Positions 1 through 9,735 of a stretch of DNA of 35,430 nt are shown one piece after another. Source of the stretch: an uncultured Acidimicrobiales bacterium. Its GTDB lineage: Bacteria; Actinomycetota; Acidimicrobiia; Acidimicrobiales; SHLQ01. The notes under the pieces were generated by a model, which made no database searches, was not told where the DNA came from, and saw only the letters and a list, made by a program, of their open reading frames with translations. Positions within the stretch are counted from its first letter, which is position 1. Every line of letters begins with the position of its first letter. Location of the stretch: contig CALHYX010000106.1 of the NCBI GenBank assembly GCA_938041035.1, forward strand, positions 1-35,430. The letters are read 5' to 3'. The position numbers and the translations under genes were made by a program.

Positions 1-1026
1 CCGCGAATCGGGCACGTGGTATTTCATCGAATCGGCATTGCCCTTAATCGGATAGGCATCGGGATCCGGACACGACCCGTCCTCACCCGCCTTCACACTG
101 CCCTCACCAAACGGCGCATCATCATCGGCATTGACCACACCGTCAGCATCCGAATCAACATCGTCGGCATCGACCGTGCGATCTGAATCTTCGACCTCTG
201 CATCAGCGGCATCATCAGCCGCACCGGCGCTCGAGCTGTTATCGGCGTCCTCGACCTCTGCATCAGCGGCATCATCAGCGGCATCGTCAGCCGCGCCGGC
301 ACTCGAGCTGTCATCGGTGTCCTCGACCTCTGCGGCCTCTTCCACCTCAGCTGCGCCGGCACTCGCACCGGTAGCCGCAGCGGCGGTGCTCGAGTCGGTG
401 TCCAGGGCCCGCTCGGGTTCGGCGGCGGGCAGCGTGTCGGTGGTGAAGATGACCGTGTCGCTGACGAGCACGTCGTAGGCGTTGAGCTCGGCGGGCGAGC
501 ACACGTGCGCCTGGGTCAGGTTGGCGAAGCTCTTCCAGGTGTTGACGTCTTCGCGGCTGGCGACGATGAGCACCTTGCCCTCGAGGCCGAGGGCGTCGAG
601 CGCGGCGACCGCATTCTTGGTCTTGGGCTCGCTGAATCCCCAGGAATCGAGGACGATGACGTTGCCGTCGGCGGCTCGGTCCGACAGCGCGGACCGAAGG
701 GCGAGGCGCACCATCTTCTTGGGCGTCTTCTGGGCATAGCTGCGGGGCTTGGGACCAAGAGCGACACCGCCACCGCGCCACTGGGGCGAGCGGATCGAGC
801 CCTGGCGGGCCCGGCCGGTTCCCTTTTGCTTCCACGGCTTGGCGCCACCGCCGCGGACCTCGGCCCGGGTCTTGGTGCTCTGCGTGCCGGCCCGGCGGGC
901 CGCCAACTGCGCCGTCACGACCTGGTGCATGACCGGGCCGTTCGGTTCGATGCCGAACACGGCATCGTCAAGATCGATGGAGCCGGCGTTCTTGCCGCCC
1001 GGCGTCACCACGTCAACCGATGCCAT
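1..1026 (-). CDS. rplD: 50S ribosomal protein L4 with acidic repeat tail and sunset-like C-terminal motif (partial, C-terminus off window)
   Basis: This is ribosomal protein L4, an early 23S rRNA-binding protein of the large subunit. The minus-strand frame is open from ATG 1026 to the window edge, 342 codons with no stop. Residues 1 to about 203 are the L4 core, including the conserved WKQKGTGRARQGSIRSPQW loop and a usual L4 ending near VLVSDTVIFT. A normal L4 would stop there. Here the protein continues with about 115 residues rich in Asp, Glu, Ala and Ser that contain imperfect repeats. From Cys319 it has CPDPDAYPIKGNADSMKYH, which resembles the short sunset-type motif (CP..hPIKGN..S..YH.PG) that I recall from the ends of other actinobacterial proteins. 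The start ATG shares its A with the TGA stop of rplC (TGATG), so translation is probably coupled. The core call is certain; the tail assignment is from memory. Confidence 0.95.
   Translation of the reverse strand, partial: MASVDVVTPGGKNAGSIDLDDAVFGIEPNGPVMHQVVTAQLAARRAGTQSTKTRAEVRGGGAKPWKQKGTGRARQGSIRSPQWRGGGVALGPKPRSYAQKTPKKMVRLALRSALSDRAADGNVIVLDSWGFSEPKTKNAVAALDALGLEGKVLIVASREDVNTWKSFANLTQAHVCSPAELNAYDVLVSDTVIFTTDTLPAAEPERALDTDSSTAAAATGASAGAAEVEEAAEVEDTDDSSSAGAADDAADDAADAEVEDADNSSSAGAADDAADAEVEDSDRTVDADDVDSDADGVVNADDDAPFGEGSVKAGEDGSCPDPDAYPIKGNADSMKYHVPDSR
193..372 (-). repeat. In-frame imperfect tandem repeats in the L4 tail
   Basis: On the plus strand, copies beginning GACCTCTGC start at 193, 253 and 325, giving units of 60 and 72 bases and a partial, diverged third. 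The second unit is longer by 12 bases, so all length changes keep the reading frame. The protein units read roughly AEVED, then D, then SSSAGAADDAAD. The repeats encode an acidic, probably unstructured linker between the L4 core and the C-terminal motif. Confidence 0.8.
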
Positions 1027-1667
1027 CAGGCACCACCCTTCGCTGCATCGCGAATCACCACGGTGCCGCCCTTGGGGCCGGGTACCGAACCCTTGACGAG
1101 CAGAAGCGCCCGCTCGGCATCGGCTCGAACCACCGTGAGGTTCTGCGTCGTTACCTTCTCGTTACCCATGCGTCCGGCCATCTTCATGCCCTTGAACACT
1201 CGGGCGGGCGTGGCGCACTGACCGATCGCGCCAGGCATACGGTGCACGCGGTGCGCACCGTGGGATGCCCGCTGGCCGGCGAAGTTGTGCCGCTTCATGA
1301 CACCGGCGAAGCCCTTGCCCTTGGAGACGGCGGTGACGTCGATCAGCTCGCCGGCTTCGAGCGTGTCGACACCGATCTCCTGACCCACTTCGAACTCGCT
1401 GACGTCCTCGAGCCGAAGCTCGACCAGCTTCACACCGGGGGCCACGCCGGCTTTGGCGTAGTGCCCGGCCATCGGCTGGTTCAACTTGTCGGCCGACTTG
1501 TTGCCGTACGTCACCTGCAACGCGCTGTAACCGTCGCTCTCGGGCGACTTGATCTGCACTACGCGGCAAGGCGAGACCTTGACCACGGTCACCGGGACGA
1601 TGTTGTTGTCATCGTCCCAGACCTGGGTCATTCCCACTTTTTCGCCGACGATCGCCTTGTTGGCCAT
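1026..1667 (-). CDS. rplC: 50S ribosomal protein L3
   Basis: Ribosomal protein L3 nucleates assembly of the large subunit near the peptidyl-transferase centre. The 213-residue product begins MANKAIVGEKVGMTQVW and contains GQRASHGAHRVHRMPGAIGQ and FKGMKMAGRMG, hallmarks of L3. The Gln in GQRASHG is the residue that PrmB methylates in E. coli. The start at 1667 matches the family N-terminus; an upstream in-frame ATG at 1709 would add 14 unrelated residues. No strong ribosome binding site precedes it. Normally rplC follows rpsJ directly. Here a gene on the opposite strand lies between them, so rplC and rplD need their own promoter in 1668-2000. The stop overlaps the rplD start by one base. Confidence 0.97.
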   Translation of the reverse strand: MANKAIVGEKVGMTQVWDDDNNIVPVTVVKVSPCRVVQIKSPESDGYSALQVTYGNKSADKLNQPMAGHYAKAGVAPGVKLVELRLEDVSEFEVGQEIGVDTLEAGELIDVTAVSKGKGFAGVMKRHNFAGQRASHGAHRVHRMPGAIGQCATPARVFKGMKMAGRMGNEKVTTQNLTVVRADAERALLLVKGSVPGPKGGTVVIRDAAKGGA

Positions 1668-1740
1668 GTCTGTACTTTCGTGCCTGAGTGTTTGGAGTTC
1701 TTCTCGCATTGGCGGTCCGTAGGCGGCCCGGTCACGCGAA

Positions 1741-1769
1741 CGCTCCGCACGGGCAGGCCCGGCGGAGCG
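1741..1769 (-). promoter_or_regulatory. Hairpin in the rplC leader
   Basis: CGCTCCG (1741-1747) pairs with CGGAGCG (1763-1769). The stem continues inward through C1748-G1762 and C1750 to G1753 with C1758 to G1761, leaving one bulged A and a four-base loop. It lies about 75-100 bases upstream of the rplC start. No U-run follows it on the minus strand, so it is not a simple terminator. It could be an autoregulatory leader structure or a processing site; that role is inference. Confidence 0.4.
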
Positions 1770-1816
1770 AAAGTTCGGTTTTGCTCGTTGGTTTCACGCC
1801 ACCGAAGCGGCCTGAC

Positions 1817-1831
1817 CTGACGAGACGTCAG
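1817..1831. promoter_or_regulatory. Inverted repeat CTGACG-AGA-CGTCAG
   Basis: Two perfect 6-base arms are separated by three bases in the middle of the divergent rplC/permease region, a position expected for an operator. No regulator can be named, and a chance repeat of this size is possible. Confidence 0.3.
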
Positions 1832-2000
1832 TTGTTTGCCCGATTTTCGAGTCCTGGGCAACCGCTGCAGGCTATCTGGACCCGAAGCGCTTGCCACCAT
1901 CGGGCCGCCCGGGTTTCCGGCCGATTGCCGCGGGCCCGTCGCCACACCCATCCCCGAGCCACGCGCGGCCCGCTTGTAGCTTGAGACCGTTCCGTCGATC

Positions 2001-3149
2001 GTGATCGAAGATATGGCTGAAGACGCACCGCGACCGAGCACCGAGGACCGGATTCCACGCTGGATCGTGCGCGGAATTCTGGTGTTCTTCGCCGTTCAGG
2101 TGCTGTGGTTCTACTCCCAGGGCATTCTGAGCTCGCTGCGACCGTTCTTCGTCATCCTCACGATCTCGGCGTTCCTGAGCTTTGCCATCGAACCCCTCGT
2201 CAATCGGCTCGAACGCATGGGCCTGCGCCGGGGGATCGGCACCGGCCTCGTGTTCTTGTTGCTCACCGCGGCGATCGCCGGCTTCGGGTTCGCGGTCGGC
2301 ACGGCCCTGGCCGAACAGATCAACGACTTTGTGAACTCCGCGCCCGACACCATCGAATCGGTCGAGGGCTGGCTGCAGGACAACGTGAGCGAGAGCTTTG
2401 ATCTCACCGATGTGCAGGACCAGTTCCTCACCGAGGACGGCCTGGGCAGCCAACTCACCGGAATCGCCGGTGACCTGGTCGGGTTTGGCAGCACCCTGCT
2501 GTCGGTGTTGCTCCAGGTGTTCACGGTCGCGTTGTTCACGTTCTATCTCGCCGCCGACGGTCCCCGAATCCGCCGCAAGGTGTGCTCGATGTTCCCGCCG
2601 CACCGCCAGCGGGAGATTCTCCGGGCCTGGGATCTCGCCACCGCCAAGACCGGCGGCTACATCCTGAGCCGCGGGATCCTCGCCGTGTTCTCCTGGTTGG
2701 CCCACTGGGTGGCCTTCGAGTTCCTCAACGTGCCTTCGCCGCTCGCCCTGGCCCTCTGGGTTGGCGTCATCTCCCAGTTCGTACCCGTGGTCGGCACCTA
2801 CATCGCCGGGTCCGTGCCCCTGCTCGTCGCCGTCGCCGACCGGCCCATCACCGCGCTGTGGGTGCTCGTGTTCATCATCGTGTACCAGCAGGTGGAGAAC
2901 TATCTGCTCGCGCCTCGGATCCAGTCCCAGACCATGGAGATCCACGCCGGCGTCGCGTTCGGCGCCGTCATCGCCGGCGGTTACATTCTCGGACCCGTCG
3001 GCGCGCTGTTGGCCGTACCCGCGGCCGCGACGGTGCAGGCGTTCGCCGGTAGTTACCTCCAGCGGTACGCGCTCGTCGAGGAGGCCCCCCGACCGGCCGA
3101 CGAACTCGGCGAGATCGTCACCACCCCACCGCGGCCCGACGACGACTGA
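2001..3149 (+). CDS. AI-2E family transporter (PerM/UPF0118-type membrane protein)
   Basis: This 382-residue polytopic inner-membrane protein belongs to the PerM/YdiK/AI-2E exporter family, whose members export small molecules or ions; the substrate here is unknown. Hydrophobic segments lie near residues 23-65, 78-103, 165-185 and 225-355. A periplasmic-like stretch at about 105-165 separates them. The family signature is clear in the second half: QFVPVVGTYIAGSVP, then QQVENYLLAPRIQSQTMEIH, then a final GPVGALLAVPAAA helix. The GTG at 2001 is used; an ATG four codons later is an alternative. The gene stands alone on the plus strand between rpsJ and rplC and converges with rpsJ at a shared terminator. 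It interrupts a gene order that is otherwise among the most conserved in bacteria. Confidence 0.9.
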   Translation: MIEDMAEDAPRPSTEDRIPRWIVRGILVFFAVQVLWFYSQGILSSLRPFFVILTISAFLSFAIEPLVNRLERMGLRRGIGTGLVFLLLTAAIAGFGFAVGTALAEQINDFVNSAPDTIESVEGWLQDNVSESFDLTDVQDQFLTEDGLGSQLTGIAGDLVGFGSTLLSVLLQVFTVALFTFYLAADGPRIRRKVCSMFPPHRQREILRAWDLATAKTGGYILSRGILAVFSWLAHWVAFEFLNVPSPLALALWVGVISQFVPVVGTYIAGSVPLLVAVADRPITALWVLVFIIVYQQVENYLLAPRIQSQTMEIHAGVAFGAVIAGGYILGPVGALLAVPAAATVQAFAGSYLQRYALVEEAPRPADELGEIVTTPPRPDDD

Positions 3150-3179
3150 CCAGACCGCATCCCGTCGCCACAAAACGCA

Positions 3180-3209
3180 ATTGGACCCCGGTCGAAACCG
3201 GGGCCCAAT
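3180..3209. terminator. Bidirectional rho-independent terminator
   Basis: ATTGGACCCCGGT (3180-3192) pairs with ACCGGGGCCCAAT (3197-3209) around a CGAA loop, giving 13 pairs including one G-T. On the minus strand the stem is followed by TGCGTTTTG, which ends the rpsJ transcript. On the plus strand it is followed by CCATTGTTCTT. It sits between convergent genes, so it probably serves both. Confidence 0.85.
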
Positions 3210-3248
3210 CCATTGTTCTTGCTCGTCACCCGGAGATCCGGGACGAGG

Positions 3249-3566
3249 TCACGTCTGCAGCTTGATCTCGATGTCGACGCCGGCGGGGAGGTCGAGTCGC
3301 TGAAGCGAATCAACCGTCTTGGCCGACGGTTCGAGGATGTCGAGCAGGCGCTTGTGAATGCGCATCTCGAAGTGCTCGCGTGAATCCTTGTCCTTGAAGG
3401 GGCCACGAACCACGGTGTAGCGATGCTTTTCGGTGGGGAGCGGGATGGGACCGCGCACCTCAGCCTGAGTCCGCTTGACCGTCTCGACGATCTTCTTGGC
3501 GGACTGATCGATGACTTCGTGATCGTATGCCTTCAGGCGGATACGGATCTTCTGGGAAACGTCCAT
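3249..3566 (-). CDS. rpsJ: 30S ribosomal protein S10
   Basis: S10 is a head protein of the small ribosomal subunit and, as NusE, a partner of NusB in antitermination. The 105-residue product starts MDVSQKIRIRLKAYDHEVID and has the typical GPIPLPTEKHRYTVVRGP and DSREHFEMRIHKRL segments, ending LPAGVDIEIKLQT. An AGGA ribosome binding site overlaps the end of tuf, nine bases upstream. It is the last gene of the str-type operon here, followed by a strong terminator instead of rplC. Confidence 0.97.
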   Translation of the reverse strand: MDVSQKIRIRLKAYDHEVIDQSAKKIVETVKRTQAEVRGPIPLPTEKHRYTVVRGPFKDKDSREHFEMRIHKRLLDILEPSAKTVDSLQRLDLPAGVDIEIKLQT

Positions 3567-3575
3567 GGATTCCTA

Positions 3576-4763
<1,188 letters not shown>

Positions 4764-4798
4764 GACTATCCCTTAGGTAACTGATTCGGTGTGGGGGC

Positions 4799-6895
<2,097 letters not shown>

Positions 6896-6992
6896 GTTCG
6901 ATCGGGTCCTTCGTAAAGATCGTTGAGTAGTAACGGGTGTTCGGGGCCGGGCGACGAAAATCGGCCCGTCGTGCGGGATCGCCCACACATGT

Positions 6993-7015
6993 CGACCGGG
7001 CGCTCGGCCCGGTCG
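6993..7015 (-). promoter_or_regulatory. Hairpin between rpsG and fusA
   Basis: CGACCGGGC (6993-7001) and GCCCGGTCG (7007-7015) form a perfect nine-base stem with a GCTCG loop, in the 228-base rpsG-fusA spacer. On the minus strand a T-rich stretch comes before the stem rather than after it, so it is a poor terminator. It may be a processing or regulatory hairpin. The rest of the spacer shows no convincing promoter; a TAGACT at about 7024-7029 on the minus strand is a possible -10 without a -35. Confidence 0.4.
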
Positions 7016-7123
7016 TAAGGAAAAAGTCTATGGGGAAGATCGCGGTTCGCGCGCGAGCGCTTCCGAATCTACCGGTCGGACAACGTCAACGCGAGCACCA
7101 AACGGCGCCGGGTCGACCGCCGA

Positions 7124-7594
7124 CTACCAGCGGTAGTGGGCGAAGGCCTTGTTGGAGTCGGCCATCTTGTGCAGGTCCTCTTTGCGCTTCATGGCCGCAC
7201 CGACACCGTTGGAGGCGTCCATGAGCTCATTGGCGAGGCGCTCGGCCATCGTGCGTTCGCGACGACCGCGGGAGAATTCGACCAACCAGCGGATGGCCAG
7301 CGTGTTGGCTCGGCGAGGCTTGACCTCGACCGGCACCTGGTAGGTGGCGCCGCCGACTCGCCGGCTGCGGACTTCGAGCTGCGGTCGCACGTTGTCCACC
7401 GCTCGCTTCAGGGTGACCATCGGGTCTTCGTTGGTCTTGGCCGCGATGTCGTCGAGTGCGGTGTAGACGATCTTTTCGGCGGTGCCGCGCTTGCCGCGCT
7501 GGAGCACTTTGTTCACCAGTTGGGTGACGACGAGCTGGTTGTAGATCGGATCGGGGGCAAGCTCTCGGCGAGCGGCTGGGCCTTTGCGCGGCAT
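7124..7594 (-). CDS. rpsG: 30S ribosomal protein S7
   Basis: S7 initiates assembly of the 30S head and contacts tRNA in the exit site. The 156-residue product begins MPRKGPAARRELAPDPIYN and shows the family segments RGKRGTAEKIVY, NVRPQLEVRSRRVGGATYQVP and RWLVEFSRGRRERTMAERLANE, ending in AHYRW. Length is standard. It starts three bases after the rpsL stop, so the two are almost certainly translated from one message. Confidence 0.98.
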   Translation of the reverse strand: MPRKGPAARRELAPDPIYNQLVVTQLVNKVLQRGKRGTAEKIVYTALDDIAAKTNEDPMVTLKRAVDNVRPQLEVRSRRVGGATYQVPVEVKPRRANTLAIRWLVEFSRGRRERTMAERLANELMDASNGVGAAMKRKEDLHKMADSNKAFAHYRW

Positions 7595-7597
7595 CTG

Positions 7598-7966
7598 CTA
7601 GTCCTTCTTCGCGCCGTAGCGGCTGCGGGCCTGCTTGCGATCGCGCACACCGGAGGTGTCGAGGGTGCCGCGGATGATCTTGTAACGGACGCCGGGCAGA
7701 TCCTTCACCCGGCCGCCGCGGACCAAAACAATGGAGTGTTCCTGGAGGTTGTGGCCTTCGCCCGGGATGTAGGCCGTCACCTCGATTCCACTGGTGAGCC
7801 GAACGCGTGCACACTTGCGCAGCGCGGAGTTCGGCTTCTTCGGGGTCATCGTGTACACGCGGGTGCACACGCCGCGTCGCTGCGGTGCACCTTTCAGCGC
7901 CGGGGTGCTCTCCTTGCGGCGCTTCGATTGCCGCCCCTTACGGACGAGCTGTTGGATGGTTGGCAC
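7598..7966 (-). CDS. rpsL: 30S ribosomal protein S12
   Basis: S12 is the decoding-centre protein of the small subunit. The 122-residue product begins MPTIQQLVRKGRQSKRRK and contains TPKKPNSALRK and GGRVKDLPGVRYK. Lys43, Lys88 and Pro91, the positions where changes usually confer streptomycin resistance, are all wild type, so S12 gives no sign of resistance. The start is GTG, with GGAG seven bases upstream. It is first in the rpsL-rpsG-fusA-tuf-rpsJ operon, with a clear promoter ahead of it. Confidence 0.98.
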   Translation of the reverse strand: MPTIQQLVRKGRQSKRRKESTPALKGAPQRRGVCTRVYTMTPKKPNSALRKCARVRLTSGIEVTAYIPGEGHNLQEHSIVLVRGGRVKDLPGVRYKIIRGTLDTSGVRDRKQARSRYGAKKD

Positions 7967-8029
7967 GTGTGATCTCCGTCGATGAACAGAATGGGTACGG
8001 CTCGACCGGGCGCGGCGAGCCAGCGGACC

Positions 8030-8058
8030 ACTCTACGGGGGCGTGACGAGGGGGCCAA
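8030..8058 (-). promoter_or_regulatory. Promoter of the rpsL operon
   Basis: On the minus strand TTGGCC (8058-8053) and TAGAGT (8035-8030) are separated by exactly 17 bases, a good housekeeping-sigma promoter. Transcription would start near 8022, giving a leader of about 55 bases with the GGAG ribosome binding site of rpsL. Position and spacing support it; no start-site data are available. Confidence 0.65.
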
Positions 8059-8075
8059 CTCGCGTCGGGGATTGT

Positions 8076-8756
8076 TCAGACCCGTCGACCACGACTGGTG
8101 GCGAGCAACGTGGCGAAATAGGCGAACGAGGTTGCGGCGGCGGCCACGTAGGTGAACGCCGCGGCCGTCAGCACCTTCTTCGCCCCCTCGCGATCATCCT
8201 CATCGGTGACCCCGAGGGCCTCGAGATTCCTGAGCGCCCGGCGGCTGGCGTTGAACTCCACCGGCAGGGTGAACAACTGGAACAGCAGGGTGCCGAGCAA
8301 CATGAACGCGCCGATCCGCAGGATCAGGCCGCTGCTGAGGAAGATCCCGGCGAGCACCGCCATCGGCCCGAAACGGGCCCCGAGCGCGGCGACCGGCACC
8401 AGGTACTTCCGCATCTTGAGGCGAATGTCCTCGGTCGCGTCCTGGATCGCATGGCCGGCCTCGTGGGCCGAAACCGCCATCGCGGCCACGCTGCGCATGC
8501 CGTAGTTGGTTTCGGACAACCGCAGGATGTCGCGCTGGGGGTCGAAGTGGTCGGTCAGCCGGCCGCGCACCGCCTCGATGCGCACGTTGGTGATGTTGTT
8601 GGCGGCGAGGATGTGGGCCGCGGTTTCCGCTCCCGTGAGGTTGTGCTGGTTCGGCACCTTGCTCCAGGTGCGGTAGGTGTGGTTCAGCCACCGCTTGACC
8701 AGGAACGAGGCGCCATAGGCCACGCCCGCGATGATGTAGACGGTCAGGGTGCTCAC
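8076..8756 (-). CDS. Membrane zinc metallopeptidase, YugP-like (Zn_peptidase_2)
   Basis: This 226-residue membrane-bound metalloprotease resembles B. subtilis YugP. The zinc motif HEAGH is at residues 98-102, within AVSAHEAGHAIQ. A third ligand, Glu167, lies in LPVEFNASRRAL. Hydrophobic helices lie near residues 3-20, 120-160 and 203-220, and the catalytic domain sits between them. Other family traits are the conserved N-terminal SKVPNQHNLTGAE segment and DHFDPQRDILRLS. The GTG start has no ribosome binding site but has a -10-like TAGCAT six bases upstream, suggesting a leaderless message. Substrates are unknown. It lies between the glycan operon and rpsL on the same strand. Confidence 0.88.
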   Translation of the reverse strand: MSTLTVYIIAGVAYGASFLVKRWLNHTYRTWSKVPNQHNLTGAETAAHILAANNITNVRIEAVRGRLTDHFDPQRDILRLSETNYGMRSVAAMAVSAHEAGHAIQDATEDIRLKMRKYLVPVAALGARFGPMAVLAGIFLSSGLILRIGAFMLLGTLLFQLFTLPVEFNASRRALRNLEALGVTDEDDREGAKKVLTAAAFTYVAAAATSFAYFATLLATSRGRRV

Positions 8757-8762
8757 GCGGCG

Positions 8763-8792
8763 ATGCTAGACGGGCCGCGGGCGATCGGGTAA
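8763..8792 (-). promoter_or_regulatory. Candidate leaderless promoter of the metallopeptidase gene
   Basis: On the minus strand TTACCC (8792-8787), an 18-base spacer and TAGCAT (8768-8763) lie just upstream of the GTG at 8756. The -10 ends six bases before the start codon, so transcription would begin at or next to it. This fits a gene with no visible ribosome binding site. Confidence 0.4.
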
Positions 8793-8799
8793 CCGACCC

Positions 8800-8838
8800 G
8801 GTTCGATCAGACGGTTCGATCAGACGGTTCGATCAGGC
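8800..8838. repeat. Three tandem 13-base repeats
   Basis: GGTTCGATCAGAC occurs at 8800-8812 and 8813-8825, and a third copy ending GGC is at 8826-8838. The third copy supplies the TGA stop of the sulfotransferase gene on the minus strand. The array probably arose by slippage, and copy number may vary among strains. Confidence 0.8.
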
Positions 8839-9735
8839 GGTCATGCGTTGCTCGGCGGCGGTACCGAACTCGATGCCGGTGAGCTCGCGCACCCGGGCGT
8901 TGCTGGCCGCAAAGCTCGCGGCCAACTCGGCCCGCAGTTCGGTGTCGCCGGGGTCATAGGTACGCTCGTTGTAGATCGGGTAGTCGGCCGCGCCGATGGG
9001 CGGCAGGCCGAGAAACTCGATCGCCCGGTCGACGGTCGCCGCCGGTTCGCGCTTCATGGCATCGGTGCTCAACACCAGCAGCTGCTCGGCCGGGAAGACG
9101 TCGAGCCATCGATCGAGCTGTTCGCCGTAGCGGCTTCGGGCCGCGTACGCGTGGTGCATGTGGGCATGGCTCACATAGGTTGGGTCGGCCCGCAACCGTT
9201 CGACCTCGCCGGCGAGTCGCCGCGGTTCGGCCGCCAGCGCGTCGGCGAGCGAGAGGTCTTCGAACCCGCGGGCGACCTCGTGCTGGTGATGCGAGACCGC
9301 CCGGTCCACCGGGTCGCGCAACAACGCGATGATCCGAGTGTCGGGCAGCGTGCCGGCCACCCGCGCCGGAATCAACGGGTGGAAGAGGTAGTAGGGGCTC
9401 CCCTCGCCCACGGCGGTGGGATGACCCGTGGTCGCTTCGACCTCGGCCATGGCGCGTCGGGTGGGGAAATGCGTTCGGAACCAGTCCGGGCCGTGGTGGT
9501 AGCCGGTGTCGTAGTAGTGCACCCCCTTGTTGCGGAGCGGCCCAAAGACGTTGGGGTGGCGTTCCAGGTAATAGAAGAGCGACGTCGTTCCCGAGCGCTG
9601 GGCTCCGACGATCAAGAAGTTGGGAAACACCCGCTTGGACGCGGTCGGGCGCCGCAACGCGGACGTGAACCCCCGCACCGCCTTGCGCACCGGGGTGGGT
9701 AGTGCGGTCTTGCCCAGGGCTCCACGGCCACTCAT
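8833..9735 (-). CDS. PAPS-dependent sulfotransferase, heparan-sulfotransferase-like
   Basis: This enzyme transfers sulfate from PAPS, probably to a sugar hydroxyl or amine of the glycan made by this cluster. The 300-residue protein has the 5'-phosphosulfate loop VGAQRSGTT at 43-51 and GEGSPYYLFHP at 110-120. The 3'-phosphate-binding segment LRDPVDRAVSHHQH is at 139-152. This order is typical of the Sulfotransfer_1/heparan-type family. A short basic N-terminus precedes the core, with no signal peptide, so it acts in the cytoplasm. Its ATG overlaps the TGA stop of the upstream kinase gene (ATGA). It is the last gene of the eight-gene operon. The acceptor is unknown. Confidence 0.85.
   Translation of the reverse strand: MSGRGALGKTALPTPVRKAVRGFTSALRRPTASKRVFPNFLIVGAQRSGTTSLFYYLERHPNVFGPLRNKGVHYYDTGYHHGPDWFRTHFPTRRAMAEVEATTGHPTAVGEGSPYYLFHPLIPARVAGTLPDTRIIALLRDPVDRAVSHHQHEVARGFEDLSLADALAAEPRRLAGEVERLRADPTYVSHAHMHHAYAARSRYGEQLDRWLDVFPAEQLLVLSTDAMKREPAATVDRAIEFLGLPPIGAADYPIYNERTYDPGDTELRAELAASFAASNARVRELTGIEFGTAAEQRMTA

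Larger units (their letters stand above)
1668..2000. promoter_or_regulatory. Divergent intergenic region between rplC and the AI-2E-family permease gene
   Basis: This 333-base gap must hold the promoter for rplC-rplD on the minus strand and for the permease on the plus strand. I found no convincing paired -35/-10 on either strand. A plus-strand TAGCTT at 1977-1982 could be a -10 for the permease. Two structured elements inside the gap are listed separately. Confidence 0.5.

Noticed and set aside
7966..7966. A streptomycin-resistance type rpsL
   Set aside because: Lys43, Lys88 and Pro91 are all wild type.
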